Positions 36,132-41,656 of a stretch of DNA of 41,656 nt are shown one piece after another. The notes beneath the pieces were generated by a model, which searched no databases, was not told the DNA's origin, and saw nothing but the letters and a program-made list of their open reading frames with translations. The stretch lies in contig JAURZS010000013.1 in the NCBI GenBank assembly GCA_030653255.1, forward strand, positions 1 through 41,656, in the 5' to 3' direction. Positions within the stretch are counted from its first letter, which is position 1. The number at the start of each line of letters is the position of its first letter. Source of the stretch: Burkholderiaceae bacterium (lineage in GTDB: Bacteria > Pseudomonadota > Gammaproteobacteria > Burkholderiales > Burkholderiaceae_C). A program made the translations under genes and the position numbers.

Positions 36132-39100
36132 TCAAATCTCCTGAGGCGCGCCAGCGCCCGCGACGCTCACGCGCGTGGCCTGCTTCGCCCGGCGCCGTGC
36201 CAGGCGCTGGTGAACGCCGGCAAAAAGCACCGGCACAAAAAACAAGGTGGACACAGTCGCAAACAGCAGGCCGCCGATGACCGCGCGCCCCAGCGGCGCA
36301 TTTTGTTCGGCGCCTTCGCCCAGGCCGAGCGCCATGGGGATCATGCCGATGATCATGGCCAGGGCCGTCATCAGCACCGGGCGGATGCGTGTGGCGCCGG
36401 CTTCAAGGGCGGATGCCAACGGTGTGGCGCCCTCCTCGCGCCGCTGGCGCGCGAAGGCAACCACCAGAATGCTGTTGGCGGTGGCAACGCCCATGGTCAT
36501 GATGGCCCCCGTGAGCGCGGGCACGCTCAGCGTGGTGCCGGTGATGAAGAGCATCCACGCAATGCCCGCGAGCGCGGCCGGCAGTGCGGCGATGATGATG
36601 AACGCGTCGATCCAGGACTGGAAGGTCACGACGATCAGCAGGTAGACCAGCACGATGGCCATGGCCAGGCCCACGCCCAGGCCGATGAAGGAAGCCTCCA
36701 TGGTCTGCACCTGGCCGCGGATGGTGATGTCACTTCCACGCCCCAGACGCGGGCGCATTTCGTCGACGAGTTTTTTCACCTGGCCGGCAACATTGGCCAG
36801 ATCGGTGCCCTGCACGCCCACATAGACGTCGATGACCGGCAGGATGTTGTAGCGCGAGACGATGGGAAACTGCCGAGCCGGCCGGGCCTCGACCAGATTG
36901 CCCAGAAGCTGCGGATTGGTGATGCTTGTGGCGGCATTGGCAACGGCACCCACGGGAATGTTGAGCAGCGCATCCAGCGAATCGACGCGGTACTGCGGCG
37001 ACTGGATCGCCACGTTGTAGACCACGCCATTTTGCGGATTGAGCCAGAAGGCCGGCGCAGTCTGTGAACTGCCAGACAACGCGATCAGAACGTTCTGTCC
37101 GACGTTGGCCGCACTCAGGCCCAACTGCTGCAGCCGCGTGCGGTCCATGCGCAAATCGACGGCCGGACCGTCCAGGCGCTGGTGCACGTGGGCATCCACC
37201 GCGCCGGGAATCTTGCGGATGGCCTTGGTCAGCTCGGCGGCCAGTTCAGCGTTGGCAGCAAGGTTCTGCCCGCTGAACTGCACATCGATGGCCGCCGGCA
37301 GGCCGAAGTTCAGGATCTGCGTGACGATATCGGCCGGCTGAAAAAAGAACTCGATGCCAGGAAAACGCTTGGGCAGTTCGCTGCGCATCAGCGAGATGAA
37401 CTCATCGGTGGGACGATGGCCCTTTTTGAGCGAGAGCAGGATTTCCGCGTCGAAGGTTCCTATGGTGCCGGCATTGCTGTATGACAGGTTGATGCCGCTG
37501 TTGGGCACGCCGAGATTGTCCAGGATGGTCTCGAGTTGGTCTGGCGGCACGAGTTCGCGGATGGCAGCCTCGACCCGATCGGCGATGCGCGCAGTCTCCT
37601 CGATGCGGGTGCCGGTGGCGGCACGGAAATGCAGGCGGATCTGGCCGGCGTCCACGCTCGGAAAGAAATCGCGGCCCAACACCGGAAATAGCCCACAGGA
37701 CAACACGCAAAAGGCCAGGAACAGGGAGCCGAACATGCGCCGGTGCGACAGCAGCGCCGACAGGCACAGTGCGTAGGCGCGTCGCACGTGCTCAAACTGG
37801 TTGTCGAAAGACTTGTAGAGCCGCTGCAGCAGGCTCGGCTTGCCCTGCGCCTGTGCGCCGTGCACATCCTTCATAAGCAGCATCACCAGTGTGGGCACCA
37901 GGGTGCGCGACAGAATGTAGGAGGCCAGCATGGCGAACACTACGGCCTCGGCCAAGGGCACGAACAGAAAACGCGCCACGCCCGTGAGAAAGAACATCGG
38001 CACGAACACAATGCAGATGCACAGCGTGGAGACGAAAGCTGCCGGGCCGATTTCTCCGGCGCCGACGAGAATCGCTTCCTCCAGCGGCTTGCCAAGATGC
38101 ATGTGCCGCTCGATGTTCTCGATGGTCACGATCGCCTGGTCGACAAGAATACCCACCGACAACGCCAGCCCGCCCAGGGTCATGAGGTTCAGGGTTTCTC
38201 CGAGCGCGTACAGCGCCAGGATGGAAGCCAGAATGGAAAGCGGAATCGTCAGACCGATGATCAAGGTGCTGCGCCAGTTGCCCAGAAACAGCAGCACCAT
38301 CAGCGCCGTGAGACCGGCGGCGATCAACGCCTCGTAGACCACACTTGCGACGGCAGCCTTGACGAACACGGACTGATCGAACAGCGGCGTGACCTTGACA
38401 TCCGGCGGCAAGGTGCGCGAGGCCCGCGGCAGCAGCTCGCGCATATTGGCCACGATGTCCAATGTGGAGGCTCCGCCATTTTTCAGCACCGACAGCAAGA
38501 CGCCGCGCGCGCCGTCCTGGCGCACCACATTGGTCTGTGGCGTGAAGCCGTCGCGCACGGTGGCGACGTCGCGCAGGTAGATGGTGGCGCCACCAGCGCT
38601 TCGCACGGGCAATTCGTTCAAGCCCGCGATGGTCTCTGGCGAGGCGTTCATCTTGACCGCGTATTCGGTGTCGCCGAACTTGGCCGTGCCCGAGGGCAGG
38701 ATGAGGTTCTGGGTGTTGACCGCGTTGACCACGTCGGCCGGCGACAGGCCACGCGCCTGCATGGCCTGGGTGTCGAGATCTACCGAGATCACGCGGGTCT
38801 TGCCCCCATAAGGAAAGGGAATCGCAACTCCGGGCACGGTGATGAGCTGGGGGCGCAGCAGATTGACTGCGGCATCGAACAGGGTCTGTTCCGGCAGCGT
38901 GGCGCTGGACAGCGCGAGCTGCATGACGGGGATGCTGGAGGCCGAATACTTGATGACCAGCGGCGGAGTGATGCCGGGCGGCATCTGGCGCAACTGCGTC
39001 TGCACCGAGGACACGACCTGCGCAATCGCCATCTGGATATTGGCCGTGGGCTGGAAGAATACCTTGACGATGGACACGCCGCCGAGGGACTGTGATTCGA

Positions 39101-39341
39101 TATGTTCAATGTCGCTGACCAGGGTGGTCAATCCGCGCTCGCTTTGCGAGGCAATGCGCTGGCCCATCTCCTGGGCCGGCAGCCCGGTGTAGTTCCAGAT
39201 GATGCTGATCACCGGGATATTGATTTCGGGGAAGATGTCCGTGGCCATGTTTTTCAGCGCGAAAGGCGCAGCCAGAACGATCAGCATGGCCATCACGATG
39301 AACGTGTAAGGGCGGCGCAGTGCCAGCAGGACCATGGACAT
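36132..39341 (-). CDS. RND efflux permease (HAE-1-like)
   Basis: MSMVLLALRRPYTFIVMAMLIVLAAPFALKNMATDIFPEINIPVISIIWNYTGLPAQEM; full-length RND repeats; ATG 39341 preferred to the ORF start at 39458. Confidence 0.95.
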   Translation of the reverse strand: MSMVLLALRRPYTFIVMAMLIVLAAPFALKNMATDIFPEINIPVISIIWNYTGLPAQEMGQRIASQSERGLTTLVSDIEHIESQSLGGVSIVKVFFQPTANIQMAIAQVVSSVQTQLRQMPPGITPPLVIKYSASSIPVMQLALSSATLPEQTLFDAAVNLLRPQLITVPGVAIPFPYGGKTRVISVDLDTQAMQARGLSPADVVNAVNTQNLILPSGTAKFGDTEYAVKMNASPETIAGLNELPVRSAGGATIYLRDVATVRDGFTPQTNVVRQDGARGVLLSVLKNGGASTLDIVANMRELLPRASRTLPPDVKVTPLFDQSVFVKAAVASVVYEALIAAGLTALMVLLFLGNWRSTLIIGLTIPLSILASILALYALGETLNLMTLGGLALSVGILVDQAIVTIENIERHMHLGKPLEEAILVGAGEIGPAAFVSTLCICIVFVPMFFLTGVARFLFVPLAEAVVFAMLASYILSRTLVPTLVMLLMKDVHGAQAQGKPSLLQRLYKSFDNQFEHVRRAYALCLSALLSHRRMFGSLFLAFCVLSCGLFPVLGRDFFPSVDAGQIRLHFRAATGTRIEETARIADRVEAAIRELVPPDQLETILDNLGVPNSGINLSYSNAGTIGTFDAEILLSLKKGHRPTDEFISLMRSELPKRFPGIEFFFQPADIVTQILNFGLPAAIDVQFSGQNLAANAELAAELTKAIRKIPGAVDAHVHQRLDGPAVDLRMDRTRLQQLGLSAANVGQNVLIALSGSSQTAPAFWLNPQNGVVYNVAIQSPQYRVDSLDALLNIPVGAVANAATSITNPQLLGNLVEARPARQFPIVSRYNILPVIDVYVGVQGTDLANVAGQVKKLVDEMRPRLGRGSDITIRGQVQTMEASFIGLGVGLAMAIVLVYLLIVVTFQSWIDAFIIIAALPAALAGIAWMLFITGTTLSVPALTGAIMTMGVATANSILVVAFARQRREEGATPLASALEAGATRIRPVLMTALAMIIGMIPMALGLGEGAEQNAPLGRAVIGGLLFATVSTLFFVPVLFAGVHQRLARRRAKQATRVSVAGAGAPQEI

Positions 39342-39448
39342 AGTGGGCGATCTTCCGGTTCTAGGACCCTCGGAATAATACGTGATCACCATGTTTCCGG
39401 CTGGTAAAGCTCCGTCCCCATTCACGGGACGAGACAGTATCATTCGGC

Positions 39449-39985
39449 ATGCCACCAACCCCGACGTCCGGCGCCGCCCGGCGCATCCTCGGCATCGATC
39501 CGGGCCTGCAGGTCACCGGCTTTGGCGTGGTCGATGCCGAAGGCCAGTCCTTGCGCTATGTCGCCAGCGGCACCATCACCACCGGCCACTTGGCGCGCGC
39601 CGACTTGCCGGGCCGGCTCAAAGTATTGTTCGATGGCATTCGTGAAGTCGCTCGCCGTTACGATCCGGACACGTGTTCGGTAGAGATCGTGTTCGTCAAT
39701 GTCAATGCCCAGTCCACGCTTCTGCTGGGCCAGGCCCGCGGCGCCTGCCTCACTGCCCTGGTGTCGATGGATCTGCCGGTGGCCGAATACACGGCCCTGC
39801 AAATGAAGAAGTCCGTGGCCGGCTATGGCAAGGCTGGCAAACCCGAGGTGCAGGAGATGGTGATGCGTCTGCTCAAGCTGCCGGCGCTGCCAGGCAAGGA
39901 CGCGGCCGACGCGCTGGGGCTGGCCATCACCCACGCCCACGCCGGTGCGCTGAACGCCCGGCTGGCGGCGGCAGCCCGCCACTGA
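39449..39985 (+). CDS. ruvC: Crossover junction endodeoxyribonuclease RuvC
   Basis: [54 protein letters not shown] (conserved acidic residues). Confidence 0.97.
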   Translation: MPPTPTSGAARRILGIDPGLQVTGFGVVDAEGQSLRYVASGTITTGHLARADLPGRLKVLFDGIREVARRYDPDTCSVEIVFVNVNAQSTLLLGQARGACLTALVSMDLPVAEYTALQMKKSVAGYGKAGKPEVQEMVMRLLKLPALPGKDAADALGLAITHAHAGALNARLAAAARH

Positions 39986-39995
39986 AACGACCGGC

Positions 39996-40919
39996 TCACC
40001 AGGCCCGCGAGGGCAGCGCGAAGCCGCGCGGCGCGGCCGCATCATCGTCGAAGGTGACGATGTCCCAGGCGTCCCTCTGGGCCAGCAGTTCGCGCAACAA
40101 GCGGTTGTTCAGGGCATGGCCCGAGCGGAAGGCGCTGTAGGCGGCCAGCAGCGGCTTGCCGATCAGGTAGAGGTCGCCCATCGCGTCGAGGATCTTGTGC
40201 TTGACGAATTCGTCGTCGTAGCGCAAGCCCTCGGCATTGAGGACCTTGTAGTCGTCCATGACGATGGCGTTGTCCAGCCCGCCGCCCAGGGCCAGTCCGT
40301 TGGCGCGCATCATCTCGACGTCCTTGGTGAAACCGAAAGTGCGCGCGCGCGCGATGTCGCGGGTGTAGGAGCCCGTGCCCAGGTCGAATTCGACGCGCTG
40401 GCCGGTGGAGTCGACGGCCGGATGCTGAAAGTCGATCTCGAAGCTGAGCTTGAAGCCGTGGTGGGGCTCCAGGCGCGCCCACTTGGACAATGCGCCCTCG
40501 CCTTCACGCACCTCAATGGGCTTGAGCACCCGCAGAAAGCGCCGCGGGGCGTTCTGGAGCTCGATGCCGGCGGACTGAAGCAGGAACACGAACGAAGCGG
40601 CAGAGCCATCCAGGATCGGGACTTCTTCAGCGGAGATATCAACGTACAGGTTGTCGAGCCCAAGTCCCGAACAGGCCGACATGAGGTGCTCGACCGTGTG
40701 GACCTTGGCGCCGCCCGCTGAAATGGTGGAGGCCAGGCGCGTGTCGGTCACGGCCTGCGCCGAAATGGGGATATCCACTGGTTCGGCCAGGTCCACACGC
40801 CGGAACACGATCCCGGTGTCGGGCTGCGCCGGGCGCAGGGTCAGCTCCACCCGCTGGCCGCTGTGCAGGCCGACACCCACGGCCCGCGTCAGCGATTTGA
40901 GGGTTCTTTGCTTGATCAC
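39996..40919 (-). CDS. lpxC: UDP-3-O-acyl-N-acetylglucosamine deacetylase
   Basis: [76 protein letters not shown] start at 40919. Confidence 0.97.
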   Translation of the reverse strand: MIKQRTLKSLTRAVGVGLHSGQRVELTLRPAQPDTGIVFRRVDLAEPVDIPISAQAVTDTRLASTISAGGAKVHTVEHLMSACSGLGLDNLYVDISAEEVPILDGSAASFVFLLQSAGIELQNAPRRFLRVLKPIEVREGEGALSKWARLEPHHGFKLSFEIDFQHPAVDSTGQRVEFDLGTGSYTRDIARARTFGFTKDVEMMRANGLALGGGLDNAIVMDDYKVLNAEGLRYDDEFVKHKILDAMGDLYLIGKPLLAAYSAFRSGHALNNRLLRELLAQRDAWDIVTFDDDAAAPRGFALPSRAW

Positions 40920-40974
40920 ACCCTGGATTCTAGAGTTGGCGGCCGGACTGCGCTGAACTGTGGGTATCGCGCAC

Positions 40975-40992
40975 GCCGGCCCCCGCGCCGGC
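40975..40992 (-). terminator. GC-rich stem-loop between ftsZ and lpxC (GCCGGC-loop-GCCGGC)
   Basis: 6-bp perfect stem directly after the ftsZ stop; no U-tract. Confidence 0.3.
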
Positions 40993-40995
40993 GGC

Positions 40996-41656
40996 TCAGT
41001 CGACCTGCTTGCGCAGGAAGGCTGGAATCTCCAGGTCGTCCTTGCCCCCGGCGGAAAGGCCTTCGATCTGGGCCGCCGCATGGGTGCGGTTGATGCGCCA
41101 CACGCGGGGCACGCTCATGTCCTCATAGTTGGTCTGGCCCACGCCCAGGGGCGCGCCCTGACCCGCAGCGCCGGGACCGCCGACAGCATTGTTGACCGTA
41201 GGTATATTGAAGCCCACGTTGTCGGTGCCGGTGCGCAGCACCTGCAGCGGCGGCGCGTTGCGGCGCGCGCCCTGGCGGCTCAGGCCGGTGGCGACCACGG
41301 TCACGCGCACCTGGTCGCCCAGGTTGTCGTCGTTGGCCGTGCCGAAGATGACGTGCGCTTCGCCGGAGGCGTAGGCCCGGATGGTGTTCATGGCGAGCTT
41401 GGACTCGTTCAACTTGAGCGAGCCCTTGGCCGCGCTGATCAGCACCAGCACGCCCTTGGCGCCCGACAGGTCGATGCCTTCGAGCAAGGGGCAGGCCACG
41501 GCCTGTTCGGCGGCGATGCGGGCGCGGTCTGGCCCAGCAGCCAGCGCGGTTCCCATCATGGCTTTGCCGGGTTCGCCCATCACGGTGCGCACGTCTTCGA
41601 AGTCGACGTTCACGTTGCCCGGCACGTTGATGATTTCCGCGATGCCGCCCACGGCG
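40996..41656 (-). CDS. ftsZ: Cell division protein FtsZ, C-terminal part (5' end outside window)
   Basis: [31 protein letters not shown]; conserved C-terminal peptide [14 protein letters not shown]. Confidence 0.97.
   Translation of the reverse strand, partial: AVGGIAEIINVPGNVNVDFEDVRTVMGEPGKAMMGTALAAGPDRARIAAEQAVACPLLEGIDLSGAKGVLVLISAAKGSLKLNESKLAMNTIRAYASGEAHVIFGTANDDNLGDQVRVTVVATGLSRQGARRNAPPLQVLRTGTDNVGFNIPTVNNAVGGPGAAGQGAPLGVGQTNYEDMSVPRVWRINRTHAAAQIEGLSAGGKDDLEIPAFLRKQVD

Noticed and set aside
36126-39095. Long plus-strand ORFs (313 and 450 aa) opposite the RND permease
   Set aside because: Shadow frames: translations rich in Gly/His/Gln/Arg with no recognisable domain; the minus strand is a full-length RND pump.
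1-41656. CRISPR arrays, IS elements, prophage or rRNA
   Set aside because: No regularly spaced repeats, transposase/integrase motifs, phage structural genes or rRNA segments were recognised.

Overview
GC-rich bacterial segment, probably Burkholderiales (inferred from gene content and order, not searched). Core genes sit at both ends: pepN (5'-truncated by the window) and fbp on the left; ruvC, lpxC and ftsZ (cut by the window) on the right. Between them is about 30 kb of accessory, mainly catabolic, DNA. (1) A tightly packed minus-strand nine-gene operon (6096-15904): alpha-KG dioxygenase, FAH-type hydratase, SDR, benzoylformate-decarboxylase-like TPP enzyme, Bug/TctC binding protein, nitroreductase, two class III CoA-transferases and an aldehyde dehydrogenase. 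A TetR regulator is divergent to it, with a good inverted-repeat operator candidate between them. (2) A PIN toxin/RHH antitoxin module next to tRNA-Thr(CGT), bounded by a perfect 16-bp direct repeat. (3) A HigBA-like toxin-antitoxin pair with a non-canonical toxin start, flanked by a ~126-bp, ~94% identical segmental duplication. (4) A second catabolic region with a GntR regulator, SDRs, an ornithine-cyclodeaminase-family protein, CoA-transferases (one with apparently permuted domain order), a Bug protein and an enoyl-CoA hydratase; a shared GGTAG(G/A)NCC motif precedes three of its transcription units. (5) An RND tripartite efflux operon whose pump lacks the second Asp of the usual TM4 Asp pair. 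No CRISPR, rRNA, transposase or prophage was recognised. All functional calls come from reading the translated sequence; no database search was run.
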